From Methyloglobulus sp. (GTDB taxonomy: Bacteria > Pseudomonadota > Gammaproteobacteria > Methylococcales > Methylomonadaceae), in contig JABFQX010000017.1 in assembly GCA_013141505.1 (NCBI GenBank), positions 1 to 64,000 on the forward strand: a DNA stretch of 64,000 nucleotides, read 5' to 3'. The stretch's first letter is position 1. Each line of letters opens with the position of its first letter. Under the pieces are notes generated by a model. That model saw only the letters and a list, made by a program, of their open reading frames with translations, did not search any database and had not been told where the DNA came from. Below are positions 1 through 7,892 of the stretch, in pieces. A program made the position numbers and the translations under genes.

Positions 1-581
1 ATACGCCATGACTTGTAACTCTGCAGAGATATGGACACTTTTTCTTGCTCCATTTCTAGGATTACCGATCCCATTGCTGCCCATCCACATCCTATGGATC
101 AATCTGGTCACAGACGGCCTGCCGGGGCGGCATCATGCAGCGCCCACCCCGTCCACCCCAGGAAAGTATTTTTGCGCAAGGCATGTGGCAGCATATTCTT
201 TGGGTAGGGTTACTGATGGGAGGCATTTCGCTGTTTTCACAAAGCTGGGCTTATCACATAGGTTCCACCCACTGGCAAAGTATGGTGTTCACCGTGCTCT
301 CACTGTCACAAATGGGTCATGTGTTGGCGATCCGATCGGAGCGGGAATCGCTCTTTGGCCAAGGGCTGTTTTCCAACATACCGCTTCTCGGTGCTGTATT
401 GTTGACTTTTGGCCTACAGATGGCCGTACTTTATGTGCCAACATTTCAACCCATTTTTAAGACCGTAGAGTTAAGCCGTGATGAACTGCTGATCTGTTTG
501 GCCCTTTCTTCAGTCGTATTTTTCGCGGTGGAAATAGAGAAGTGGATGCGTCGACGGGGCTGGATTTACCGGAATGGCTAG
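1..581 (+). pseudogene. C-terminal part of a cation-transporting P-type ATPase, frameshifted
   Basis: The left edge encodes the membrane-side C-terminus of a P-type cation ATPase. Frame 2 reads LLPIHILWINLVTDGLPG, the conserved end of the M5-M6 region. The protein then resumes in frame 3 as IMQRPPRPPQESIFA, followed by three or four hydrophobic helices and a basic tail. In the family about twelve residues lie between LPG and the MxRPPRPP motif; here only 7 nt separate them, so about 29 nt have been lost and the frame changes at about 126-132. This is a real deletion, not a homopolymer slip. The gene begins outside the window. It cannot make a normal pump, although a separate C-terminal fragment could be translated from 135. 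Confidence 0.8.
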
Positions 582-825
582 CATTGTCTATACAAATCCC
601 AAGCTGAAAGAGTTTCCCCTAGGGGCGATTTAACGCATACATCATCTATAAACATTAAGGGATAACCAACCTGTGCCAAGTGTTGTTAAGGATCAAGGTC
701 ATAAAAAAATTATGGGCATGACTTATTTACATGACCCTAAACAAGGTTAAGCCAATTCAATTTTAACACTGCCTAATTGTTAATGCGTTTATTTCAAAGT
801 GCCCCGTCAGTGCCCCATAGGCAAC

Positions 826-857
826 AAAAAAGGGCTCCGGTTTCCAGTAAGCCCTTG
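826..857 (-). terminator. Displaced original tRNA-Lys terminator
   Basis: On the minus strand the arms AAGGGCT and AGCCCTT (850-856 and 830-836), with an inner CTGG-AAA-CCGG stem, are followed by a T tract. This lies directly beyond the CCA end of the left tRNA-Lys fragment. It therefore looks like the terminator that served tRNA-Lys before two elements inserted between them. Inference from position and structure. Confidence 0.6.
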
Positions 858-910
858 AATTTGGTGGTGGGTCGCATGCGATTCGAACGCATGACCATCG
901 CATTAAAAGT
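855..910. repeat. Outer left attachment site (tRNA-Lys 3' fragment)
   Basis: This 56-bp sequence is identical to 4448-4503, and 47 bp of it (864-910) matches 40657-40703 inside the intact tRNA-Lys. It covers the tRNA from the anticodon loop to CCA plus eight bases beyond. It is the distal attachment site of element 1 and the outer boundary of the tandem array. Confidence 0.88.
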
Positions 911-1043
911 ATCAATATGATATAAGCAACATAAATAAAATCAATGCCTTGCAACGACTAGCACAGTAATATGAAACAACATAAAGCATTGATAATACTT
1001 TATTTACACAATTTGAAAGCTACGATATAGCTACGGTGGAATC

Positions 1044-1238
1044 ATGAAAGTTGAAATTGACGATAAATTTATAGGGCAATTGCAAAGCTACACAACGCTA
1101 CCTTTAACCAATTCAGATTTTGAATTCTTGGCTCAATGCTTTTTTGATATTGGCTTGCTTACGGTTGATTCTGTACTCGAAAAGCATCCTGAATTGACAT
1201 TCCGCGAGTTGCTCATGATGTATTTTAGAAAACACTAA
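1044..1238 (+). CDS. Small hypothetical protein of element 1
   Basis: A 64-residue acidic protein (MKVEIDDKFIGQL...), preceded by GGTGGA seven bases before ATG. It reads as a short helical protein with no membrane segment, signal peptide or motif I recognise. It is the first gene inside element 1 and points in the same direction as rep, xis and int. A regulator or replication accessory is possible, but nothing in the sequence shows it. Confidence 0.5.
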   Translation: MKVEIDDKFIGQLQSYTTLPLTNSDFEFLAQCFFDIGLLTVDSVLEKHPELTFRELLMMYFRKH

Positions 1239-1984
1239 ACAACCTCCCATCTTTCCCGCCAGTACTTATCCACAAGTGCATAGCCCCTTGCTGCGGCTGG
1301 GGTAGCGAAGCGGCAACCCCAGAAGCCGCAGGCGTAGCGGGCTGTGTACCCTGTGGGTAAGTGTCTGGCTTTCCGCTGTTTATTATTCTTCCATTTCTTT
1401 ATAGATAACTTTGATGATGTAGGCTGTCAGCTTCAAGCTGCCGTTACGCAACTTAGCAAACGTAGATAGCAAGGCAACAAAATAAACAGCTAACCGAATC
1501 CTGCCCTGACTTTAGGAGGGGCAGGATAAGGTTAGGTACTTAGTTTGGAAGGTTAATAGCTACCTAAAGAATAGGCTTAGCGGAGGCTTGAAGCTGACCA
1601 GCCGTAAGCGTCAACACGGTTTCAATACTACTTCCTTGACATTCCTTAAAATGACCTTAAGATATGCGCGTGTTATCGCTTAACTTTTAGAGTAAGTCGA
1701 TTCATATTAACCATTTTATTAACTTTCGATCACGATATAAATTAATCAATAGGAAGGTATCAAGCCCTAGTCAAGGCTTGATAAGCGAAGCAAGGATATG
1801 GATATAGCTTCGTTGGACGCTGCAACCCCTCGCCATAGGATGGCATAATATAAGCAATATACTCATCTATGTTAGGTAGCGTGACTGCTTCTAACCGTGG
1901 TCGGTAAACCCAAAAGGTGCGCCGATATGCTATTTCAAAAATATCAAAAATCGCGCTACCCGCATTCAATGCAGGTGGTCGCGT
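1239..1984. other. Non-coding segment of element 1 with a large nested hairpin
   Basis: No convincing gene is present. At 1264-1362 three nested complementary segments occur: ACTTATCCACA with TGTGGGTAAGT, CATAGCCC with GGGCTGTG, and GCGGCTGGGGT with ACCCC-AGA-AGCCGC. Together they form a 99-nt multi-stem structure with only G-U exceptions. Its place upstream of a rolling-circle-type rep gene suggests a replication origin or single-strand signal. The leftward ORF at 1760-1969 overlaps the likely rep control region and is not supported. Confidence 0.5.
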
Positions 1985-2689
1985 ATGTCGTCTAAATCAT
2001 CCCAATTTATTGTAGACCGTCTTAAATCAAGGCTTTCAAGGCTTAAACGCTCAGTGATAACTGCTGGTCGCTTGCATGAAGAGGAAATTCAATCTCAGCG
2101 TATCAGAATAACTCCATGGATGATAACTCTCACTTACGCCCCCGGCGTTGAATGGTCTCAGTTACATATCACAGAGACAATAAAATCCGTTCGTCAATGG
2201 TGTGAACGCCGTGGCGTTAAATTTCGTTATGTTTGGGTGGCTGAAATCCAAGAAAAGCGAAAATTGAAACACGGTGGCCATTGCCTTCATTACTACATTG
2301 TTGTCTGGCTGCCAGGACATCTAAATCTTCCGAAATTCGACAAGCGCGGCTGGTGGTGCCATGGCATGACCGAAACCGTTAAGGCTCGTTCCCCAGTAGG
2401 CTATCTTGCCAAATACGCTTCAAAAGGCGGTAAAACCAATCAATTCCCCAAGGTCGCAAGAATTAGCGGCTCTGGCGGTCTTACGGCTGAATCTCGTTGG
2501 CAAAAGTCTTGGTGGTCAATGCCTATATATGTTCGTGAACGGTTTGATAATTTTCTACATAGACCAACCCGTTTAAAAGGTGGTGGGTTCTATTCAAGGT
2601 TATCTGGTGAAATTATTGATTCACTTTACGAGGTTGTTAAACTCTCCCCGTTAATTATCACCCCGAAGCAGGTTTTTAAGTATGCATAA
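1985..2689 (+). CDS. Rolling-circle replication initiator-like protein (inovirus/plasmid type)
   Basis: This 234-residue protein resembles the Rep proteins of filamentous-phage-like and small plasmid elements. It probably nicks the element DNA to start rolling-circle replication. Visible landmarks are MITLTYAPGVEW (about 47-58), the strand FRYVWVAEIQEKR, a HUH-like histidine region KHGGHCLHYYIVVWLP, and the GWW-HGM...RSPVGYLAKYASKGG block, where Tyr/Lys residues of the nicking helix would lie. The first histidine pair is imperfect, so the exact catalytic assignment is uncertain. The start is supported by AGGTGG upstream. It is the only replication gene of element 1. No coat, Zot-like or other phage structural gene accompanies it. 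Confidence 0.7.
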   Translation: MSSKSSQFIVDRLKSRLSRLKRSVITAGRLHEEEIQSQRIRITPWMITLTYAPGVEWSQLHITETIKSVRQWCERRGVKFRYVWVAEIQEKRKLKHGGHCLHYYIVVWLPGHLNLPKFDKRGWWCHGMTETVKARSPVGYLAKYASKGGKTNQFPKVARISGSGGLTAESRWQKSWWSMPIYVRERFDNFLHRPTRLKGGGFYSRLSGEIIDSLYEVVKLSPLIITPKQVFKYA

Positions 2690-2754
2690 CGACTCAATTT
2701 ATGTTTCTGGCTTTGGGCTTGTCTTTAATAAAATAAGCGCGCCACTATTTTTCG

Positions 2755-3050
2755 CGAAAGCTAAAATGGGATCCATCCGATTTTAGCGGCGAAAAATCAC
2801 GTGGCGATTAATGCCTTCGGCTGCCCGCGTTCGTCCTCGGTTCGTCACGATGCACAACTCCCCTTCGGTACGCTGTGCATCACGACTGCCCAAATGACTT
2901 GACGCCGTGTCGGATGGCCTTGCATGTTGACTACGCTTCCGCTCGCGCTCCAACTCCGTCAACACGCCCGACCCCTACGGCTACGCGGGGGTCGTCGTAC
3001 ACCGCTCCACTAACGTTACGCTTCCGTGTACTCCTTCCAAGTGATACGCA
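2755..3050. repeat. Palindrome-rich segment after rep
   Basis: A GC-rich stretch holds several short inverted repeats: GATGCACA/TGTGCATC (2849-2856 and 2874-2881), GTTGAC/GTCAAC around 2925-2965, and GACCCC...GGGGTC near 2970-2993. An ORF is open on each strand here (2875-3267 and 2783-2965), but the encoded peptides look like translated palindromes. It may be a second origin (complementary strand) or packaging-type signal of the rolling-circle element; that is inference. Confidence 0.4.
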
Positions 3051-3054
3051 CCCC

Positions 3055-3267
3055 ATGGTAAACAACCAGCCAATACCTAACAACCCATTTCGTAAGCTCT
3101 GTCCTTATTGTGGTTTCTATGTAAAGAACCCAAAGATTTATTTTGAGCTGACAAGCATATCAGGCAAGACAGGCGAGGTATTAAAACTAATAAAGATTTG
3201 CCGCAACTTCTTAGAATCCGATTTAGAACGAATACTAGGTTCAGTTATGCCAAGGGTCGAGGACTAA
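3055..3267 (+). CDS. Small CPYC-containing protein of element 1
   Basis: The track ORF starts at 2875, but its first 60 residues come from the palindromic region. From ATG 3055 the remaining 70 residues look like a real protein, with KLCPYCGFYVKN near the N-terminus (one CxxC pair, half a zinc ribbon) and a helical C-terminus. It ends one base before the xis gene, which suggests co-transcription with xis and int. Function unknown; a small DNA-binding accessory is conceivable. Confidence 0.45.
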   Translation: MVNNQPIPNNPFRKLCPYCGFYVKNPKIYFELTSISGKTGEVLKLIKICRNFLESDLERILGSVMPRVED

Positions 3268-3268
3268 A

Positions 3269-3574
3269 ATGAAAACACTAATACTCGAAGAAGCCGCAAA
3301 AATCCTACACATGCACAAAGTAGTTTTACGCAACAAATGCCGATCTGGTGAAGTCACCGCTGCTAAGCTAGGCAAACGCTGGTTATTTCTTGAGGTAGAC
3401 CTTACAAACTGGCTACGTTTACAATACTCCCCGCTAGCGTTGCAGGGTGAACAAACAACGGAGGTAAAACAATGTCACTCTACAAACGAAAAGATAGCCC
3501 TTACTGGTGGATTAAACTTGAAATCAACGGAAGACGAATACAGAAAAGCACTGGGACTAACGATGAAAACCTAG
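3269..3574 (+). CDS. Excisionase / helix-turn-helix protein of element 1
   Basis: The first 55-60 residues (ILEEAAKILHMHKVVLRNKCRSGEVTAAKLGKRWLF) match the small winged-helix excisionase fold also used by AlpA/MerR-type proteins: a helix-turn-helix followed by a Lys-Arg-Trp wing and an acidic helix. Such proteins bend attachment-site DNA so that the integrase can excise the element. The reading frame runs 103 nt into the integrase gene, and the last 35 residues are probably unstructured. Element 2 has the same xis-over-int arrangement. Confidence 0.65.
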   Translation: MKTLILEEAAKILHMHKVVLRNKCRSGEVTAAKLGKRWLFLEVDLTNWLRLQYSPLALQGEQTTEVKQCHSTNEKIALTGGLNLKSTEDEYRKALGLTMKT

Positions 3575-4393
3575 CCAAAGAGTACCAAGCCAAAATTGAG
3601 CAGGACCAATGGCAACAATCAAGGCTTGGCGTTAAACCCGGTTATCTATGGCAAGATGCCGTGTTAAGGTGGCTTAAGGAAACGGAACACAAAGCAACCC
3701 ATAAGGATGATTTATGGATTCTTCGTGGTGTTGATGTTCACTTGCATGGTTTAAAGTTATCTGAAATTGACCGCGATAAACTTGATTCCATTACCGCTTC
3801 AAGATTGTCCGATGGTGTTGGAAACGGCACTGTTAACAGGATGCTTGCCGTTATCCGTGCTATTCTTCGTCGGTCATGCCATGATTGGGAGTGGATAGAA
3901 CGTGCGCCTAAAGTCCGCATGTTGCCAGTGCAAAAAAGGCGTGTGCGATTCTTGACGCAAGATGAAGCGGCTAGGCTTATCGGTGAGCTTCCACCACACT
4001 TATCCGCTATGGCAAGATTCAGCCTAGAAACTGGATTACGTCAATCTAATGTTATGGGCTTGCAATGGTCTCAAATTGATTTGGAACGTCAAAACCCTTG
4101 CGCTTGGGTACATCCAGACCAATCTAAGAATCGTAAGGGTATAGCTGTTCCATTTTCTCATTCGGCGGTTAGTGTTGTTCGGTCTCAGATTGGAAAATGC
4201 CAAACACACGTTTTTAGTTACAGAGGTAATCCAGTTACGGTGGTTAATACCAAAGCATGGAAATCCGCTCTTAAACGCGCTTCAAGAGCTTGGCGGATGG
4301 GAATCCGTAGAAATGGTTAGACGTTATGCCCATCTAACAGGCGATCATTTATCAGTTTATGCAAAGAGCATGACCAATAATTTAGGCGTGTAG
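3472..4393 (+). pseudogene. Tyrosine integrase of element 1, catalytic segment deleted
   Basis: The N-terminal 265 residues are intact, with GGAGG before ATG: an Arm-binding start (MSLYKRKDSPYWWIKLEINGRR), a SAM-like core-binding domain, and the first catalytic Arg in LETGLRQSNVMGLQW. After WKSALKRA (about 4280) the frame runs to a stop at 4320. The true C-terminus continues in another frame as LQELGGWESVEMVRRYAHLTGDHLSVYAKS, with the catalytic Tyr in RRYAHL. The HDLRHT box that normally lies between (25-30 residues) is absent, so an out-of-frame deletion removed HxxR. This recombinase should be dead. Confidence 0.85.
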
Positions 4394-4414
4394 CTACGAA
4401 CTGGCTACGGTATT

Positions 4415-4444
4415 AAAAACTTAACATTGGTAGTCAATGCTAAG
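4415..4444 (-). terminator. Terminator at the int end of element 1
   Basis: The arms CTTAACATTG (4420-4429) and CAATGCTAAG (4435-4444) pair with one G-U and enclose GTAGT. Leftward, five T residues follow. It lies just inside the attachment site, where it would have ended tRNA-Lys transcription when element 1 sat directly beside the tRNA gene. Confidence 0.5.
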
Positions 4445-4447
4445 TTA

Positions 4448-4503
4448 TTGAATTTGGTGGTGGGTCGCATGCGATTCGAACGCATGACCATCGCATTAAA
4501 AGT
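4448..4503. repeat. Central attachment site between elements 1 and 2
   Basis: Identical over 56 bp to 855-910, and over 49 bp (4457-4505) to the intact tRNA-Lys at 40657-40705. It is shared as the right boundary of element 1 and the left boundary of element 2. A tRNA cannot be made from it because the 5' half is missing. Confidence 0.88.
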
Positions 4504-4902
4504 GCAATTAGGCACATATAACTTATTGTTTTGTATTGATTTATATCAAGTTTTTTATGTCGCGTATCACTACCAATCACAACAAATCATAGCTAAGTCG
4601 CGTAAATCTCGCGCACAATTTTCTGGCTCTATGACCTCATTAGCACTTATCTGACCCATAAGAATTCACTTTGGGTGGTGCTTTATGCCTGTGACTTATT
4701 GGTAGGCAAACCTTATAAGGCTGTAAATGGAAGCTAGCAACAGCACATTATTTCTCATCGGAATTACGAAATCAGATTGTAGCAGCTGAGAGTGTCTGCT
4801 TGATATGAGAAGCACAAATAACGGCTTGTGATTGAAACTTTCTGACCTCGATATATCGATTTTTACACGCACACCTCATCCAATTAAAATCGGAGATACA
4901 CC
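4504..4902. other. Left end of element 2, no gene seen
   Basis: The stretch between the central attachment site and the first gene has no supported ORF. It should hold the left arm-binding sites of the integrase and the promoter for 4903, but I could not define either. Confidence 0.3.
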
Positions 4903-5550
4903 ATGACACCAAAACAACGAGACCTCATAGCTGACCTGCATATGAAGATATGTAGGATGGACATTTACTACCACTTGCTGCAAAGAAAAATGAATGAATT
5001 ATCGGAATCAATTGATAACACAGTCATTATGGACAAACATGAATTTACTGTTGATGAAATCAATAGACTAATCAGTTTTAACCAAAGACTAACCGAGCTA
5101 GAACTGTACCTATATGATTTGGGGTATAAAGAAAGCACACAACTGGCTGCCCGTGTTTCCGATCCTGACGACCCGCTGGACGATTACGAAATAGAGACAA
5201 CACTCTACTTTATATTAGGTGAAGACGATCCTGATTTTGATGAAGACGAGGACAATTTCTTAACCCAGCGACATATTAGTCTCAAACGCATTGATAGGGA
5301 ATATGGACTCGGGGATGAGGTTGACCATCGTGAACCATATCGTAACTTTCCTGAAGGTCTTAAGGAGGTGCGGAATTGCTGGTTGTTTTATGACCTTTAC
5401 ACAAATAGCCGTGGCTTGGAACAACCCTCTATAACATTGCGCGACTGTTTACGAGTTGATTCGATCTGGGCGGATGTTGCCGTCCACCACCAAGCAACCT
5501 TGGATATTAAAACGGGTAAGTGGATACAGCCTACCGGAGTACAAAAATAG
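4903..5550 (+). CDS. Acidic hypothetical protein
   Basis: A 215-residue protein with GGAGA eight bases before ATG. The first 80 residues form long amphipathic helices, probably a coiled coil or helical bundle. The middle (about 88-125) is strongly acidic (DPDDPLDDYE, DPDFDEDEDN). The C-terminal third has RNCWLFYDLYTNS and SIWADVAVHH. The acidity could suit a DNA-mimic or chaperone role, but I recognise no family. It is the first gene inside the left end of element 2. Confidence 0.65.
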   Translation: MTPKQRDLIADLHMKICRMDIYYHLLQRKMNELSESIDNTVIMDKHEFTVDEINRLISFNQRLTELELYLYDLGYKESTQLAARVSDPDDPLDDYEIETTLYFILGEDDPDFDEDEDNFLTQRHISLKRIDREYGLGDEVDHREPYRNFPEGLKEVRNCWLFYDLYTNSRGLEQPSITLRDCLRVDSIWADVAVHHQATLDIKTGKWIQPTGVQK

Positions 5551-5609
5551 ATTTCTATAAAACTCAAGAAAATGTACAGCTATCAAAAAAATATTGCACT
5601 AAGCATTAT

Positions 5610-6011
5610 ATGAGCCCAGAAAATACCCAAAAACTCTTCGATACGTTTCCTCATCTATATCGGGGGCGTGTAAAATCCCTTCAAGAATCGTTGATGTCGT
5701 GGGGATTTACTTGCGGCGACGGCTGGTTCGATTTGGTCTGGACACTTTCTCAGGATATCGAAGATTTGGCAAGAACAACAGGATTAGAACCACATAGTGA
5801 TGAATGGCCGGAAGCCGTCCAGGTGAAAGAGAAACATGGGATGTTACGTTTCCATCTGAAAAGAACGCCCCTGACAACAAGATACAAAGTAGTAGTATTG
5901 ATACGCGAAGCTGAGTTACGTTCGGCAATAATTTGTGAAGAATGTGGGATGCCTTTGGTTACAGTAGCCAGTCACGAATTTGAACCGTTGCGTGATGTTT
6001 ATACCAAGTAA
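5610..6011 (+). CDS. Conserved hypothetical protein with CxxC
   Basis: The track extends this ORF to 5520, but ATG 5610 (MSPENTQKLF) is the sensible start. The 133-residue product has the pattern CGDGWFDLVWTLSQDIE...WPEAVQVKEKHGMLRFHL, followed by CEECGMPL. I recall this pattern from a widespread family of uncharacterised phage and island proteins whose C-terminus holds a small metal-binding site. Function unknown. Only one CxxC is visible, so zinc binding is not assured. Confidence 0.6.
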   Translation: MSPENTQKLFDTFPHLYRGRVKSLQESLMSWGFTCGDGWFDLVWTLSQDIEDLARTTGLEPHSDEWPEAVQVKEKHGMLRFHLKRTPLTTRYKVVVLIREAELRSAIICEECGMPLVTVASHEFEPLRDVYTK

Positions 6012-6488
6012 AAGATACTGTTATAAACTTGGATATGGAAATGTCCGAAATTGACGAGCTTTTTTAACAGTATAACAAAACAGCCATCCAATAATTTGAC
6101 ACAAGCGGTCATGGTCTTAAATCTATCTCTTGTATAACTGACAAATTTGATGATTATCATCAATAGACACTAAAATAACTGGACTTGCACTATCAAAACC
6201 ATCCCATAAGTTAATTGATTTTTACCAAGGGGCTAACCGCAATATACTAAAGCAGCCAATCGAAGTTTCTAAACTGGTTATTCTTTGGACTAGGATTTTT
6301 CGACACTTTGCTGTCTGTCGACCATAGTGATTCAATGACAGCGATTTAGTCTTAACCAGACATAGCCGCCTATCGCCGATGATATACAAAAAGGAAATTG
6401 AAATGCAGATCAATCAATTATCATGTCGAAGATCATTTTCAGATAGATATTCAGTTAACTTTCTATTTCCTTGTTAGGTCTAGATGAT
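6012..6488. other. Intergenic, no gene seen
   Basis: AT-rich spacer of about 480 bp ahead of the Ntn hydrolase gene. The only track ORF (leftward 6222-6413) has no ribosome site or recognisable content. Confidence 0.3.
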
Positions 6489-7325
6489 ATGACAACTTTG
6501 GTTTCGTGGATAACTTATAGTACTACTGGTGAAAAGCCAGAACTTCCTCGGGCAATCTACATTGCATCTGATAGTCGGATTACCTGGGGCTCAGAATCCT
6601 TGCGTTGGGATGCGGGTAGGAAGGTTTTTAATTCGAGAGAAAGGCCTCATATCTTTGGTTATTGCGGAGATGTCGTTTTTCCAAGTCTTGTACTTGGGCA
6701 GATAGTAGCCGCTATTGATAATGAAATTTTATTTGAAAAAAAATGTACTCCAGATCAGAAGCATGAATGCATTTTTGTAACTATACAAAATTCATATCTG
6801 GAAGGACATAACCATCCGGTTAAAGATTTTTCAATATTACATGCTTATAGGTCAGCCGCATGGCCAAATACCGAGTTCTATTTTTGGCACATTTCTTATA
6901 AATCGAAGATTAAGACATGGGCTAGCGAAAAGCTTCGGTTACCAGAAAAAACGGGAATGATTATTTCACTTGGTTCAGGAGCTGCAAGTGCAAAAAATCA
7001 TGAGGGACGTTGGAAAAAATCAGATGTAGGTGGTACAAGCCGGTCGTTTTTTTCGGCGTTTTGTGATGCTATAGACTCTGGAGACGATAACCTTTCAGGA
7101 GGGGTACCACAACTATGTGCGTTATATCCCAATCTACCGCCAAAAAGTATTGGAGTAGTTAAAGATAATCGATATTTTTTAAATGGAATGGAAGTCCTGC
7201 CTGGACCCAAGCTTTCCAATATCGAATGGACAGACGAATTATTTCGAAATATTGATCCAGAAACCAATATGTTAAAAGAAGGCGCTAGACCTTTTGTTAG
7301 GCCTGCATTAAAGAAGGGGTTGTAG
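6489..7325 (+). CDS. Proteasome-like Ntn hydrolase with predicted N-terminal Thr
   Basis: The track begins at a TTG (6471). ATG 6489, with AGG eleven bases upstream, gives MTTLVSWITY. After Met removal the N-terminus would be TTLVSW, as in HslV and proteasome beta subunits, where Thr1 is the nucleophile. The family's Asp (IYIASDSRITW, D28 counting Met) and Lys (WDAGRKVF, K45) follow at slightly larger spacing because of an insert (TTGEKPELPR). Then comes a hydrophobic GYCGDVVFPSLVLGQIV helix. A GSGAASAK-type loop appears mid-protein. At 278 residues it is longer than HslV (about 175). No unfoldase gene is adjacent. Proteolysis of a specific target or a self-processing role is inference. Confidence 0.6.
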   Translation: MTTLVSWITYSTTGEKPELPRAIYIASDSRITWGSESLRWDAGRKVFNSRERPHIFGYCGDVVFPSLVLGQIVAAIDNEILFEKKCTPDQKHECIFVTIQNSYLEGHNHPVKDFSILHAYRSAAWPNTEFYFWHISYKSKIKTWASEKLRLPEKTGMIISLGSGAASAKNHEGRWKKSDVGGTSRSFFSAFCDAIDSGDDNLSGGVPQLCALYPNLPPKSIGVVKDNRYFLNGMEVLPGPKLSNIEWTDELFRNIDPETNMLKEGARPFVRPALKKGL

Positions 7326-7892
7326 AGGGGAGGAGCAAGTCATTAAGCAGCCGCTTTCTGGTTATTGCCTGCCATTATATCACTTATTTTGCGTGATTTG
7401 CACAACAAACCCTAACAAAGCACAACTAAAACTCAAAAATCCACGCATTAATTTCGGCTATAACACATCCTCAACCTCAAAATTTTGATTTGATTTTGCT
7501 CCGCTGCCTTCAATAAAAAAGGTATCTATTTTTCCATCTCCTCAATGTTTTCTTTTAACGTTTTACTCCATTCTATAAACGGATTGTCAATCAACTCTAC
7601 CTCGTTTACAGTAATCAACACAGATATTGCCAGTTTAACCACACATAGAACATTGATTTTATGAGTTATATTTTCTCGTTTTTGGAAAGTGTTCGGTGTT
7701 GACGGTGACAAAAATTGGGTGTTGATTGACATGGATATGGGGTTATTTTCTGAAGTGTTCACTGTTGGCAAACCTCGAAAATTCAGGCAATGAATAAAGA
7801 AAATATTTGTCTATTATTCATGCACTTAACACGTATAATACCATCAAAACACTGCACAACAAGGTTACTATTGGTTAGGTTTATCAATCAGC
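7326..7892. other. Intergenic, no supported gene
   Basis: About 570 bp of AT-rich sequence. A leftward 81-codon ORF (7526-7771) encodes a low-complexity peptide without a clear ribosome site; I do not call it. Just before 7893 the sequence CAAGGTTACTATTGG may provide initiation signals for the PcfJ-like gene. Confidence 0.3.

Noticed and set aside
763-954. Leftward ORF at the outer att site
   Set aside because: It translates the tRNA-Lys fragment and the terminator; no coding signal.
2783-2965. Leftward ORF in the palindrome cluster
   Set aside because: Arises from inverted repeats; both strands are open for the same reason.
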